A DNA stretch of 47,291 nucleotides from Verrucomicrobiales bacterium (lineage in GTDB: Bacteria > Verrucomicrobiota > Verrucomicrobiia > Limisphaerales > UBA9464), in assembly GCA_016793645.1 (NCBI GenBank), contig JAEUHD010000044.1, forward strand, positions 1-47,291, in the 5' to 3' direction. The translations under genes and the position numbers were made by a program. Of the stretch, positions 1 through 8,100 are shown piece by piece (position 1 is the first letter of the stretch; each line of letters begins with the position of its first letter). Under the pieces are notes generated by a model. It did no database searches, had not been told where the DNA came from, and saw only the letters and a program-made list of their open reading frames with translations.

Positions 1-116
1 TCAAACGGTCCCACCGGCCGGTGCATGACATACCGGTGCAGGGTCCATTCGAAGAACGAGGCGAAAACAACGGCGGATGCGAAGCCGATCGACAGCCAGA
101 GCAGGGTTGGAATCAT
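1..116 (-). CDS. Fatty acid hydroxylase / sterol desaturase-like membrane protein, N-terminal fragment
   Basis: This gene is cut by the left edge of the window; only 38 codons from an ATG at 116 can be read. The translation opens with a hydrophobic membrane stretch (residues 3-21), followed by FEWTLHRYVMHRP. The EW-x2-HRYVMH pattern is typical of the first histidine cluster of the fatty acid hydroxylase/carotene hydroxylase superfamily, whose members are di-iron membrane enzymes acting on lipids. The remaining histidine boxes would lie outside the window, so substrate and completeness cannot be judged. The alternative frame over these bases gives an Arg/Pro-rich product with no recognisable features, so I prefer this one. 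No clear Shine-Dalgarno is seen, and positions 117-289 upstream hold no other gene that I can support. Confidence 0.6.
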   Translation of the reverse strand, partial: MIPTLLWLSIGFASAVVFASFFEWTLHRYVMHRPVGPF

Positions 117-289
117 CAGTGAATGCTGGGCCGGCACCCCAACGCGCCGGCGAATCCGGGTACTTTCTCGAATTTCCCGTCAGTGGAAAGAGAAGATCTT
201 GGAAAAGTTTCGACCGGGCCCGACCCAGGATCCGGCCCCTTCCCCCCTCCCCGTGGCTCGGGTCCGCCATGGGCCCGCAAATACGGGGA

Positions 290-700
290 TCAATCCCCGG
301 TCCAGGAACCCCAGGCCTCATTCCATTGCGGAAGACTGTCGTTCCGAGCCTCCATCAGGGACGTCTGGTCGGCCTTCAACTCGGACTGCTGGGCCTGCTC
401 GATCTCGATCAACGACTGGTAGGCCTGATATTGCGCCTGCTGGCCGATGTAGAGCTGCTTCTGCGCGGCGTCGGGGAAGACATAGTACTGTTTCCCGTTG
501 CGCGTCATCAGCGTCAGGCTTCCGGGATCCAGCTGGGACACGAGCTCCAACTGTTTCGGCGTGGTGGCCGGCATCACCTGGAATCCTGAGGCCGCCAGGC
601 GACGCTCAATCTGGGCGGTGCGGGACAGTTTCGTGGCGCAGCCACACAGCATTGCGGCCAGCAAGGTGGCCACCAGGAGGGGAAGGGAACAGAGGCGCAT
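290..700 (-). CDS. Small lipoprotein, paralogue of its upstream neighbour
   Basis: A 136-residue predicted lipoprotein of unknown function. The ATG at 700 is chosen because it opens a signal peptide with a lipobox-like L-C-G-C (Cys21). The mature part contains the blocks AASGFQVMPATTP, YYVFPDAAQKQLY and AQYQAYQ, and the C-terminus is Trp-rich (QWNEAWGSW). The same blocks occur in the same order in the gene just upstream (732-1163), so the two are tandem paralogues. They are separated by 31 bp and are probably co-transcribed. The product should sit on the periplasmic side of a membrane. I recognise this only as a type of verrucomicrobial hypothetical lipoprotein and assign no activity. Confidence 0.8.
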   Translation of the reverse strand: MRLCSLPLLVATLLAAMLCGCATKLSRTAQIERRLAASGFQVMPATTPKQLELVSQLDPGSLTLMTRNGKQYYVFPDAAQKQLYIGQQAQYQAYQSLIEIEQAQQSELKADQTSLMEARNDSLPQWNEAWGSWTGD

Positions 701-731
701 GGAAGGAGTCAGCAAGGGTTCACAGGAGGGT

Positions 732-1163
732 TCAAAACGGCGCCAGCGGCCAGACGCCCCAGACCGCCCACGGATCGTTGCTGATGGCCGTGGCCTCGGC
801 GTTGATGATCTCGGCGTTGGTCGCGTCCTGATCGGCCTGCAGGCCCTGCTGCATGGACTTCTCATTCAGGAGCAGATTCTGGTAGGCCGAGTATTGGGCG
901 TTCCGTCCGACATAAAGCTGCTTCTGCGCCTTGTCGGGATACACGAAGTACACCTGCCCCTGGCGCTTGATCACCGAAATCTTGGTGTTGGGAAGGGTGT
1001 TCAACTGCTGGAGCTGCTCGGGGGTCGTGGCCGGCATCACCTTGAAGCCCGAGGCCGCCAGATAGCGCTCGGTTTGACCCGTGCTGGTTGCACAGCCCGG
1101 CGCACAGGCCAGAACGACACTCATCAACAGCAGGGGAAGCCACACACAGAGGGATTTCTTCAT
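732..1163 (-). CDS. Small lipoprotein, first gene of a tandem paralogous pair
   Basis: A 143-residue predicted lipoprotein. I use the ATG at 1163 (MKKSLCVW...), which gives a normal signal peptide; an upstream ATG at 1181 would add six residues. By comparison with the paralogue at 290-700, the lipidated cysteine is most likely Cys24 in GCATS. Shared blocks are AASGFKVMPATTP, VYFVYPDKAQKQLYVG and AQYSAYQ, followed by a polar, probably helical segment and a Trp-rich end (DPWAVWGVW). Function is unknown. The gene faces dprA across a 260-bp divergent gap that holds three short palindromic repeats, so the promoter of the pair should lie in or next to those repeats. Confidence 0.8.
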   Translation of the reverse strand: MKKSLCVWLPLLLMSVVLACAPGCATSTGQTERYLAASGFKVMPATTPEQLQQLNTLPNTKISVIKRQGQVYFVYPDKAQKQLYVGRNAQYSAYQNLLLNEKSMQQGLQADQDATNAEIINAEATAISNDPWAVWGVWPLAPF

Positions 1164-1236
1164 GGGGAAACGCCGGTTCATCGGTCGCCGACACCCTACG
1201 GACCGGACCGCGGACGTCGAGTCGCATTCTTGGCCC

Positions 1237-1327
1237 GACAGCCTGAAGGCTGCACTACGAACCCTCCGCTCGTAGTGCAGGCTTTAGCCTGTCCCCATGT
1301 TCGTAGTGCAGGCTTTAGCCTGTCCCC
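1237..1327. repeat. Cluster of three short palindromic repeats (family A)
   Basis: Three copies of a roughly 25-bp unit, TTCGTAGTGC-core-GTC, lie at 1237-1261 (reverse orientation) and at 1270-1296 and 1300-1327 (forward). The core is a 5-bp stem: AGGCT/AGCCT in the forward copies and the swapped pair in the first copy. Related units occur at 8039-8064 and 16197-16314. The cluster lies between the divergently oriented lipoprotein pair and dprA. Positions 1328-1423 hold only short repeats of a GTCCCCATCCG type and no gene. Confidence 0.85.
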
Positions 1328-1423
1328 ATCCGGTCCCCTTGTCCCCATCCGGTCCCCTCCCAAAACTTGGGGAGCGGCCCGTCATTGCCGGACCGCCGTC
1401 GAATCGCCTATGCCCCGGGGTGC

Positions 1424-2536
1424 ATGACCTCCCGCGAGGCGCTCGTCGCCCTCAATCTCATCGACCACGTCGGACCCGTCCGCCTGCGTCAATTGATGGC
1501 CCACTTCGGACCGGATCCCGCCGCCATCCTCAAGGCCAGCCGCCAGGAACTGCTCGCCGTGGCGGGCATTGGAATCGACACCGCCGAGGCCATCGCCTCC
1601 TGGGAACGGTCCGTGGACCTGCACGGCGAGCTGCGCCGCATCTCGGAGTCCGGCGTGCACGTCCTCACCCAGGAGGACCCGGAATATCCGCCGCTCCTCC
1701 GGGAAATTTATGATCCCCCCATGGTCCTCTACGTCCGGGGCCAACTGCTGCCGGCGGATCGCAACGGCGTCGCCCTGGTCGGATCCCGCCTCACCACCCC
1801 CTACGGTCAGGACGTCGCCCGCAAGCTGGCCTATCAACTCGCCTTCACCGGCGTGACCGTGGTGAGCGGCGGCGCCCGGGGAATCGACACCGCCGCACAC
1901 CAGGGAGCGCTGTCGGCCAAGGGACGCACCATCGCCGTGTTGGGAACCGGCATCAACCTGGTCTTCCCGCCGGAGAATGCCGGGCTGTATGAACGCATCG
2001 CGGAACACGGCGCGGTGATCACCCAGTTCCCGTTCAACCGGCCCGCCGACAAGCAGAGCTTCCCCATCCGCAACCGCATCGTCGCCGGCATGTCGCAGGG
2101 CACCGTCGTGGTGGAGGCCAACCTGGCCAGCGGCGCCCTGATCACCGCGAATTTCGCCAACGAGTACGGACGCCACGTGTTCGCCGTGCCCGGGCGCATC
2201 GATTCCCCGCGGTCCCGGGGTTGCCACGAATTGATCAAACAGGGCGCCAAACTGTGCGAAGGCGCCGAGGACATCCTCAGCGAGTTCGAGTATCTGTTCC
2301 CGCCCACCAACCGCCCCGAATCCCCCGCCACCACAGGGACCCTGCCCGCCCTGGCGCTGTCCGAACCCGAGACCCGGGTGATCGCCGCCCTCACGCCGGG
2401 AACCGAACACACCACCGACGACGTCATCCGGTCCACCGGACTCCCCGCCAGCGCCGCATCCGTCGCGCTGTTCAGCCTCGAGCTGAAAAAGCTGGTCCGG
2501 CAACTGCCCGGAAAACTCTATACCCGCCTGAATTGA
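1424..2536 (+). CDS. dprA: DNA-processing protein DprA/Smf
   Basis: A 370-residue DprA, the single-strand DNA binding protein that loads RecA on incoming DNA during natural transformation. An N-terminal helix-hairpin-like region (about 1-70) is followed by the Rossmann-like core with VGSR (119-122), SGGARGIDTAAH (148-159), a GTGINxxFPPEN block, FPIRNR (203-208), SGALITA and GRHVFAVPG. A winged-helix-like C-terminal part (about 305-370) is present. These are the expected family motifs and the length is normal. The ATG at 1424 starts the conserved N-terminus; an earlier in-frame start at 1367 would add a non-conserved tail. It stands alone; the next gene begins 42 bp downstream. Its presence suggests, but does not prove, natural competence. 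Confidence 0.95.
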   Translation: MTSREALVALNLIDHVGPVRLRQLMAHFGPDPAAILKASRQELLAVAGIGIDTAEAIASWERSVDLHGELRRISESGVHVLTQEDPEYPPLLREIYDPPMVLYVRGQLLPADRNGVALVGSRLTTPYGQDVARKLAYQLAFTGVTVVSGGARGIDTAAHQGALSAKGRTIAVLGTGINLVFPPENAGLYERIAEHGAVITQFPFNRPADKQSFPIRNRIVAGMSQGTVVVEANLASGALITANFANEYGRHVFAVPGRIDSPRSRGCHELIKQGAKLCEGAEDILSEFEYLFPPTNRPESPATTGTLPALALSEPETRVIAALTPGTEHTTDDVIRSTGLPASAASVALFSLELKKLVRQLPGKLYTRLN

Positions 2537-2578
2537 GCAGAGCCATTGAAGACTGGCGGGACGGGGGGCGTCGCTGTC

Positions 2579-5500
2579 ATGTTCTACATGATGTTCGCCC
2601 GTCCCCTGCTCCATCGCCTGCGGCGCCACGCCGTCCCGGTTTCCCTGCTCATCGCAGGACTCCTCGGCGCGGCGGAGCCCGTGGATTTTGACCGGGAGAT
2701 CCGCCCCCTGCTGTCCGACCGCTGCCTGTCCTGCCACGGGGAAAAGAAGCAGGAATCCGGGCTCCGCCTGGACCGCCGGGATTCCGCCCTGTCCGGAGGC
2801 GACCACGGCCCCCTGGTCCGCCCCGGCAAACCGTCCGACTCGCTGCTGGTCCAAGTCGTCTCCGGCACCCACGCAGAGGTACCCCGCATGCCGCGCAAGG
2901 GCACCGAACTGACCGCCGCCGAACTCGGACGCGTCTCGCTCTGGATCGAACAGGGGGCGCCCTGGCCCGCGGATCCACCGGTCGCCAGCACCGGACCGGA
3001 TCCCAGGACCCACTGGGCCTTCCAACCGGTGCGACGTCCGGCCGTTCCGACGGTCTCTCCGGGCGATGTCCCGTTCGTCCCCAAAAACCCCATCGACCGG
3101 TTCGTCCTGTCGCGCCTGAAGGAGGAGGGCCTCGGACCGTCGCCGGAGGCGGATCGCATCACCTGGATGCGGCGTGCCTCGCTGGATCTGACCGGACTCC
3201 CGCCGTCCCCCGAGGACGTGGACGCCTTTGTCGCCGACACCGCTCCCGACGCCCAGGACCGGGTGATCGAGCGTCTGCTGGCCTCCCCCCACTACGGCGA
3301 GAAATGGGGCCGCCACTGGCTCGACGCCGCGCGCTACGCCGACTCCAACGGATTCGAAAAGGACCGCACCCGAAGCCTTTGGCCGTGGCGCGATTGGGTG
3401 ATCCGGTCGCTGAATGCGGACCAACCCTTCGACGAATTCACCCGCGACCAACTGGCGGGCGACCTCCAGCCGTCCCCCTCGCTCGACCAGGGGGTGGCCA
3501 CCGGATTTCTCCGCAATTCCATGGTCAACATGGAGGGCGGCATCGAGCCCGAAAAATTCCGGGTGGAGACCATCATCGATCGGGTGGATGCGGTCGGCAG
3601 GACATGGCTCGGGCTCACCATCGCCTGCGCGCAATGCCACAGCCACAAGTTCGACCCGATCTCGCAGCGGGAATACTACCAGTTCTACGACTTCCTGAAC
3701 CAGGACGTGGAACCCCGCATTGAGGTCCCGGGCGCCGCGCTGACCGCAACCCGGAGCGCCATCACGAACCGGGTGCGCGCGATCGAGGAACGCCTGTTGT
3801 CCGATGCCGCCGTCTCCGACCGCTTTGAGCGCTGGCTCGACGGACTGTCCGCCCCCGGTCCCACCTGGCGTCCGCTCGATCCCAGGGAATGGCATTCGCA
3901 GCCGATGAAGTTCGAAAAGCAGGAGGATTTCTCGCTGCTGGCCGGAGGGGACATCTACAGCACCAGCGTGCTGCGCGTCTGGGTGGACGTGATGGAAACC
4001 AACCTCACCGGATTCCGGCTCGAACTGCTGAACCACGGCAATCTTCCCTTCAACGGACCCGGACTCGACGGGCGCGGCGACTTCCTCGTCGGCGAGTTCA
4101 TGGTCGAAGCAACTCCGCTTCGCGAACTCGCCGCCCTTCCCCCCGGCGCCACGAATGCCCCGCCCGCAACGCCGATCCGATTCACCCGCGCCGTTGCGGA
4201 CGCCGAGGGCCCCTTGTTTCCGGCTTCGGCGATGGTGGATGGCGTGGTCACCAATGGCGGCTGGGCGTCCGCCCTGACCCGGGGACGCCGGAATGACGAA
4301 CACCGCGCCGTGTTCCAGGCGGAGAAGCCCTTCGGATTCGACGGCGGCACCCGGCTTCTGATCACCGTCCATTCCAAGCCCGGGGACGGCCTCACGGCCA
4401 ATGACAGCCGGCTGTCGAACTACATTCCCGGACGCCTCCGCCTGAGCACCACTGCGGATTCCGGCACCTTGACGGTCGATCCCCTGAACGCGCGCCAGCG
4501 GGAGTTTTTGTCCCAGGGCGCTGCCGCACTCACTGCGGACCAGCGCCGCGAATTGTTCCGGGTCTTTCTCTTCCAGGACGCCACGCTGGCCACGGCCGCC
4601 GCCGAGTGGGACGACGCGTGGAAGGACTGGCCGTACGCGGACATCACGACCCTGGCCCTCGCGCGCCGGGATCCGCCGCGCACGACCCGGATCTTCAAAC
4701 GCGGCGAGTGGCAGAAGCCGACCACGCCGGTGACGTCCGACGTCCCGTCCATCCTGGGTCCCTTTCCCTCCGGTGCCCCGCGCAATCGCCTCGGCCTCGC
4801 CGCCTGGCTCACACAGACCAACAACCCGCTCACGGCCCGCGTGATGGTGAACCGCGTGTGGCAGCAGTATTTCGGCACGGGCCTCGTGCCGACCCCGGAG
4901 GACTTCGGCACCCGTGCGGACAAGCCGTCGAATCCCGAACTTCTGGACTGGCTCGCCGCCGAGTTCATGAATCCGGAACTCCCCGACGCCGGTGGCGACG
5001 CCGCACGCCCGTGGAGCCTGAAGCATCTCCACCGCCTCATCGCGGGTTCCGCCACGTATCGGCAATCCTCCCGCGTTCCGCCCGCCCTGTTGGAGCGGGA
5101 TCCCTACAACCGTCTGCTCGCCCGCGGCCCCAGGGTCCGCGTCGATGCCGAAGCGGTGCAGGACATTGCCCTGAAGGCCAGCGGACTGCTGTCACCCAAG
5201 ATCGGCGGCCCCAGCGTCTTTCCTCCGCTGCCGGACGGGGTGATGTCCCTGGCCTATGGACCCATCCCGTGGAATGTCAGCGAGGGGGACGACCGCTACC
5301 GCCGGGCGATGTACACGTTCTGGAAACGCAGCGTCCCGTATCCGGCGATGCTGATGTTTGACGCACCGACCGCGGAACAGAGCTGCGTCCGGCGCACCCG
5401 GTCCAACACGCCCCTCCAGGCGCTGACCACGCTCAACGAACCCACGTTTCACCAGGCCGCCCGTTGGCTCGCCTGGCGTACCGTATCCTCCGCCACCACC

Positions 5501-5761
5501 GACGAGGACCGCACCCGCTGGGCCTTCCGCCAATGCGTGTCGCGGCCCCCCGATGCCCGGGAATCCGCCGTCCTGGCCCGACTGCTCGCGCAGGCGCGGA
5601 CCGAATATGCGTCCAAGCCCCAGGACGCCGCCCAGTTCGCCTACGCGGATCCGAAGAACCCTCCCCCACTGCCCCCCGGCACCACCACCGCCGACCTCGC
5701 CGCCTGGAGCGCCGTCACCCGCGCCATCCTGAATCTCGACGAGACCATCACGAAGGAATGA
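2579..5761 (+). CDS. PSD1 and planctomycete-cytochrome-C domain protein (DUF1549/DUF1553)
   Basis: A 1060-residue exported protein. A signal peptide (about 1-30) is followed by a PSCyt1 domain with a haem-type CLSCH motif (C49, C52, H53). A PSCyt2/DUF1549 domain spans about 165-380 and contains a second CAQCH motif (C350, C353, H354). An inserted beta-rich region spans about 430-640, and the PSD1/DUF1553 domain runs from about 733 to the end. The family is greatly expanded in Planctomycetes and Verrucomicrobia and is usually encoded next to DUF1501, as here. The biochemical role is unproven; links to sulfated polysaccharide use have been proposed. The ATG at 2579 is preferred over a TTG at 2546 because a G-rich tract lies upstream and the signal peptide is better. 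The stop overlaps a possible ATG of the next gene at 5758. Confidence 0.9.
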   Translation: MFYMMFARPLLHRLRRHAVPVSLLIAGLLGAAEPVDFDREIRPLLSDRCLSCHGEKKQESGLRLDRRDSALSGGDHGPLVRPGKPSDSLLVQVVSGTHAEVPRMPRKGTELTAAELGRVSLWIEQGAPWPADPPVASTGPDPRTHWAFQPVRRPAVPTVSPGDVPFVPKNPIDRFVLSRLKEEGLGPSPEADRITWMRRASLDLTGLPPSPEDVDAFVADTAPDAQDRVIERLLASPHYGEKWGRHWLDAARYADSNGFEKDRTRSLWPWRDWVIRSLNADQPFDEFTRDQLAGDLQPSPSLDQGVATGFLRNSMVNMEGGIEPEKFRVETIIDRVDAVGRTWLGLTIACAQCHSHKFDPISQREYYQFYDFLNQDVEPRIEVPGAALTATRSAITNRVRAIEERLLSDAAVSDRFERWLDGLSAPGPTWRPLDPREWHSQPMKFEKQEDFSLLAGGDIYSTSVLRVWVDVMETNLTGFRLELLNHGNLPFNGPGLDGRGDFLVGEFMVEATPLRELAALPPGATNAPPATPIRFTRAVADAEGPLFPASAMVDGVVTNGGWASALTRGRRNDEHRAVFQAEKPFGFDGGTRLLITVHSKPGDGLTANDSRLSNYIPGRLRLSTTADSGTLTVDPLNARQREFLSQGAAALTADQRRELFRVFLFQDATLATAAAEWDDAWKDWPYADITTLALARRDPPRTTRIFKRGEWQKPTTPVTSDVPSILGPFPSGAPRNRLGLAAWLTQTNNPLTARVMVNRVWQQYFGTGLVPTPEDFGTRADKPSNPELLDWLAAEFMNPELPDAGGDAARPWSLKHLHRLIAGSATYRQSSRVPPALLERDPYNRLLARGPRVRVDAEAVQDIALKASGLLSPKIGGPSVFPPLPDGVMSLAYGPIPWNVSEGDDRYRRAMYTFWKRSVPYPAMLMFDAPTAEQSCVRRTRSNTPLQALTTLNEPTFHQAARWLAWRTVSSATTDEDRTRWAFRQCVSRPPDARESAVLARLLAQARTEYASKPQDAAQFAYADPKNPPPLPPGTTTADLAAWSAVTRAILNLDETITKE

Positions 5762-5808
5762 CCGGGGGGAACGTTGACGAAGTTTCGAACGCCGACATGA
5801 TGTCCGAC

Positions 5809-6051
5809 ATGAAAACCTTCACCGTCCGGGATCTGGACCGAAGCCCGGGATCCGTCCTCAAGGCCGCCGAAGCGGACGGCGCGGTGCTGGTCTGCTGCCG
5901 TGACGGTCGCGCCTACCGGATTTCCCCGGAGCGATCGAACCCGAAGCCCGGCAGGGCGCCGGATTTCGCGGCCTGGAGGAAACAGTCCGGGATGCCCCGC
6001 CTGAACCGGACACAGACGGCCGCCGTGGACCGCAGGATCGCCGGCGAATGA
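5809..6051 (+). CDS. Phd/YefM-like antitoxin of a PIN-type toxin-antitoxin pair
   Basis: An 80-residue protein whose first part (MKTFTVRDLDRSPGSVLKAA, then VLVCCRDGRAYRI) has the look of a Phd/YefM-type DNA-binding antitoxin. The polar second half (about 47-80) would be the toxin-neutralising tail. It ends inside an ATGA overlap with the PIN-domain gene at 6048, the normal antitoxin-toxin order. The start is uncertain: the ATG at 5809 matches the usual family N-terminus, but in-frame ATGs at 5797 and 5800 and one at 5758, overlapping the PSD1 stop, are possible. The last would couple the module translationally to the PSD1 gene. The family call rests on overall pattern and on the neighbouring toxin. 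Confidence 0.75.
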   Translation: MKTFTVRDLDRSPGSVLKAAEADGAVLVCCRDGRAYRISPERSNPKPGRAPDFAAWRKQSGMPRLNRTQTAAVDRRIAGE

Positions 6052-6539
6052 AGCCGTACGCGGACAGCAATTTTCTCGTCAGGCTTCTCTATGAACTCCC
6101 GGAATCCGATGTCGCGGAGCGCGCGATATCCGAGCTTTCAGACGCCGGCGGGCTCCTTCCGATCACCTGGCTGCATCGTGTGGAAACCATCAACGCCCTG
6201 CATCTGCATGTCTGGCAATCCCGTCAGCCCGGACAGGTCCGGGTCACTCCGGAACAGGCGCTGGCGGCGACCGAAAAATTCCGGTCTTCGATCGCGGATC
6301 GCTGCGGACTGGTTTCCGCCTCCCTGGCCACGGGCGAACTGGAGGACCGGTTTGAGGTGCTGGCCGCCCGTCATACCGGCCGGCGCGGCTTTCGCACCTA
6401 TGATCTGCTCCATGTCGCCTCCGCCCAGTTGCTGGGCTGCGGCTCATTCTGGAGCTTTGACCGGAAGGCCAACGCCCTCGCGTCCCTTGAGGGCTTGAAG
6501 ACGCTGCATCCCAAGAAGTCTCCTCCCCTCTCCTCATGA
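6048..6539 (+). CDS. PIN-domain ribonuclease toxin, VapC-like
   Basis: A 163-residue PIN-domain protein. The four acidic residues expected for metal-dependent RNase activity are all visible: D6 (YADSNFL), E46 (HRVETIN), D119 ([10 protein letters not shown]) and D138 (SFDRKAN). The toxin therefore looks intact. VapC-type PIN toxins cut tRNA or rRNA when not bound by their antitoxin. The gene overlaps the antitoxin upstream (ATGA at 6048) and the DUF1501 gene downstream (ATGA at 6536). It is thus embedded in the PSD1-DUF1501 transcription unit, an unusual place for such a module. Composition does not differ obviously from its neighbours. Confidence 0.88.
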   Translation: MKPYADSNFLVRLLYELPESDVAERAISELSDAGGLLPITWLHRVETINALHLHVWQSRQPGQVRVTPEQALAATEKFRSSIADRCGLVSASLATGELEDRFEVLAARHTGRRGFRTYDLLHVASAQLLGCGSFWSFDRKANALASLEGLKTLHPKKSPPLSS

Positions 6540-7984
6540 ACCTGTCGCAAGAACTCGATCTGGAACGCCGACGGTTCCTGACCCGCCGCTGGTTCTTCCA
6601 GCAATGCGGACTCGGTCTCGGCTCCGTCGCTCTCGCGTCCCTTCTCGGCGACCGGGCCGGGGCGGCGACGCCTCCCGCGGGGCCGGGCCCGATGACGCCC
6701 CGCCAATCCCCGCTGCCGGCGCGCGCCAAATCGGTGATCTACCTCTTCATGGCCGGCGCCCCCAGCCAGCTCGAACTCTTCGACCACAAGCCCACGCTGG
6801 CGAAGTACAACGGACAACCGGTGCCGAAGGACATCCTCGGCGGCCAGACCTACGCCTTTATCAAGCCGGACTCGGCCATCTACGCGCCGGAGTTCCAGTT
6901 CGCCCAGCACGGACAATCCGGCGCATGGATCAGCGAGGCGTTCCCGGAACTCGCCCGCGTCGCCGACGAACTGACCATCGTCCGGTCGATGACCACCGAC
7001 GCCTTCAACCACGCGCCCGGACAGATCTTCATGAATACCGGCTCGCAGCAGTTCGGACGTCCCAGCATGGGCGCCTGGGTGACCTACGGACTGGGCAGCG
7101 TGTCGCAGGATCTCCCGGGTTTCGTCGTGCTCAATTCCGCCGGCGGGCTCAGTGGGGGCGCCGGCAACTACGGCTCCGGATTCCTCCCCACGGTGTTCCA
7201 GGGCGTCCTGTTCCGGAAGGGTGCCGATCCGGTGCTCTACCTTTCCAATCCCACCGGCATGAGCTCGTCACTCCAACGCAAGACGCTGGACGCCGTGAAG
7301 GAACTGAATGAGCAGCGCCTCGGCGTGGTGGGGGATCCGGAAATCGCCACCCGCATCAACGCGTTTGAAATGGCGTACCGGATGCAATCCAGCGCGCCGG
7401 AGCTGATGGATCTTTCCAAGGAGTCCCCGGAAACCCTCGCGCTCTACGGCGCCGAGCCCGGCAAGGCGTCGTTTGCCAACAACTGCCTGCTGGCCCGCCG
7501 TCTGGTCGAACGCGGGGTGCGCTTCGTGCAATTGTTCCACGAGGCATGGGACCACCACAGTGACGTGAAGGGCGGGGTGAAAGCCCAGGCCGGGGTGACC
7601 GACAAGGCCTGCGCCGCGCTGATCGCCGACCTCCGCAAGCGCGGACTGCTGGACGATACGCTCGTGGTGTGGGGCGGCGAATTCGGACGCACCCCGCAGG
7701 TCGAGGCCAGCACCGAACTCAAGCGCAGCCTCGGACGCGACCACCATCCCCAGGCGTTCACGATGTGGCTCGCCGGGGGAGGAACCCGGCGCGGCGTGAC
7801 GGTCGGGGAAACCGACGACTTCGGATTCAACGTCATCAAGGACAAGGTGCACGTCCACGACCTCCACGCCACGCTGCTCCACCTGCTTGGATTCGACCAC
7901 GAGAAGCTCACCTTCCGCTTCCAGGGACGGGACTACCGGCTGACCGATGTCCACGGCGAGGTGGTGGCCAAGCTCCTCGCGTAA
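6536..7984 (+). CDS. DUF1501 domain protein, Tat-exported
   Basis: A 482-residue DUF1501 protein. The N-terminus carries a twin-arginine signal (R11-R13 followed by FL, then a hydrophobic stretch to about residue 44), so folded export by Tat is likely. The rest is the DUF1501 core, with an [16 protein letters not shown] block, [27 protein letters not shown] and a closing [12 protein letters not shown] segment. His/Asp-rich motifs of this kind fit the alkaline-phosphatase/sulfatase-like fold to which the family has been assigned. Substrate and activity are unknown. PSD1 and DUF1501 genes usually occur as adjacent pairs; here a toxin-antitoxin pair lies between them. A hairpin at 7994-8012 follows the stop. 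Confidence 0.92.
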   Translation: MNLSQELDLERRRFLTRRWFFQQCGLGLGSVALASLLGDRAGAATPPAGPGPMTPRQSPLPARAKSVIYLFMAGAPSQLELFDHKPTLAKYNGQPVPKDILGGQTYAFIKPDSAIYAPEFQFAQHGQSGAWISEAFPELARVADELTIVRSMTTDAFNHAPGQIFMNTGSQQFGRPSMGAWVTYGLGSVSQDLPGFVVLNSAGGLSGGAGNYGSGFLPTVFQGVLFRKGADPVLYLSNPTGMSSSLQRKTLDAVKELNEQRLGVVGDPEIATRINAFEMAYRMQSSAPELMDLSKESPETLALYGAEPGKASFANNCLLARRLVERGVRFVQLFHEAWDHHSDVKGGVKAQAGVTDKACAALIADLRKRGLLDDTLVVWGGEFGRTPQVEASTELKRSLGRDHHPQAFTMWLAGGGTRRGVTVGETDDFGFNVIKDKVHVHDLHATLLHLLGFDHEKLTFRFQGRDYRLTDVHGEVVAKLLA

Positions 7985-7993
7985 TCAAAAGCC

Positions 7994-8012
7994 GCCGGGA
8001 TTCGACCCCGGC
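7994..8012 (+). terminator. Hairpin after the PSD1-DUF1501 unit
   Basis: GCCGGG (7994-7999) pairs with CCCGGC (8007-8012) around a 7-base loop, 10 bases after the DUF1501 stop. There is no T-tract, so Rho-independent termination is only a guess. Confidence 0.35.
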
Positions 8013-8038
8013 TTGCCCCCGGCCTGGCACGGCTGACG

Positions 8039-8064
8039 GACAGCCTGAAGGCTGCACTACGAAC
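8039..8064 (-). repeat. Single palindromic repeat, family A
   Basis: One unit of the GTAGTGC-core-GTC repeat in reverse orientation, with core AGCCT-GA-AGGCT. It lies in the 116-bp gap between the DUF1501 gene and the cyclase gene. It matches the first unit of the 1237-1327 cluster almost base for base. Confidence 0.85.
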
Positions 8065-8100
8065 GCCCGGTGCTGCATCGGTTGAAATATTTCTCGCGGG

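Noticed and set aside
1382..5065. Very long open frame on the minus strand (over 1200 codons) across dprA and PSD1
   Set aside because: It is antisense to two genes with clear family motifs, reads as Gly/Arg/Asp-rich low-complexity sequence, and is the usual by-product of high GC. The same applies to long frames antisense to glcD/glcE (12779-15046) and to the CotH gene (34987-37161).
7990..8020. tRNA T-arm-like segment (ATTCGA between GC stems)
   Set aside because: No acceptor, D or anticodon arms could be laid out upstream, which is the DUF1501 coding end. A terminator-like hairpin explains it better.
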